Below the pieces are notes generated by a model. The model made no database searches and had not been told where the DNA came from. It saw only the letters and a list, made by a program, of their open reading frames with translations. Below, one piece after another: positions 6,463 to 6,536 of a DNA stretch of 6,536 nucleotides. Origin of the DNA: Bacteroidales bacterium (GTDB taxonomy: Bacteria > Bacteroidota > Bacteroidia > Bacteroidales > Bacteroidaceae); the NCBI GenBank assembly GCA_004558865.1, contig SFCY01000127.1, positions 1-6,536 on the forward strand, written 5' to 3'. The first letter of the stretch is position 1. The number at the start of each line of letters is the position of its first letter. The position numbers and the translations under genes were made by a program.

Positions 6463-6536
6463 ACAATCTTGATGGTTTTTTCTTCCCGGCCTTTTCATGG
6501 GCTTCCCCCTTTGTGATGTCTATTGTCAAACAACCT

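Noticed and set aside
6463..6536. Start of another gene at the right edge
   Set aside because: No start with a credible coding stretch is visible in the last 74 bases; only AT-rich or pyrimidine-rich sequence upstream of the coaW promoter.

Overview
This window (about 6.5 kb, fairly GC-rich in the genes) looks like chromosomal DNA of a Bacteroidales bacterium, most likely Prevotellaceae. The evidence is the promoters of the TAnnTTTG type, the lack of Shine-Dalgarno sites, a lipoprotein with an acidic surface-export signal behind its cysteine, and a TonB-dependent receptor paired with a surface lipoprotein. Family and genus are inferred from style, not from a marker gene.

Layout. Positions 1-371 hold no convincing gene. 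They contain two interleaved perfect inverted repeats (23-54), a large nested imperfect inverted repeat (about 82-278) and a GC-rich hairpin (314-343) that probably terminates the next gene. A minus-strand gene (372-1838) encodes a DASS/SLC13-family sodium:dicarboxylate-type transporter, read from a promoter near 1934-1962. The divergent intergenic region (1839-2381) also carries a perfect 20-bp palindrome (2055-2074), a weak plus-strand promoter (2135-2142), a clear cobalamin riboswitch (about 2142-2325) and a 3' hairpin (2328-2354).

The riboswitch leads into a two-gene plus-strand operon. The first gene is a BtuB-like TonB-dependent receptor (2382-4331) that probably starts at TTG. Eight bases later comes a beta-propeller surface lipoprotein of the BtuG/DUF5074 type (4340-5419). 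Together they form a vitamin B12 acquisition module: the lipoprotein captures corrinoid at the cell surface and hands it to the receptor for TonB-driven import. The riboswitch shuts the operon down when cobalamin is plentiful. A 12-bp stem terminator (5463-5502) separates it from a convergent minus-strand gene for a type II pantothenate kinase (5579-6406), the first enzyme of CoA synthesis, which has its own promoter at 6432-6462.

The protein-coding content belongs to known families. The least explained sequence is the structured DNA at 23-54 and 82-278, followed by the palindrome at 2055-2074.
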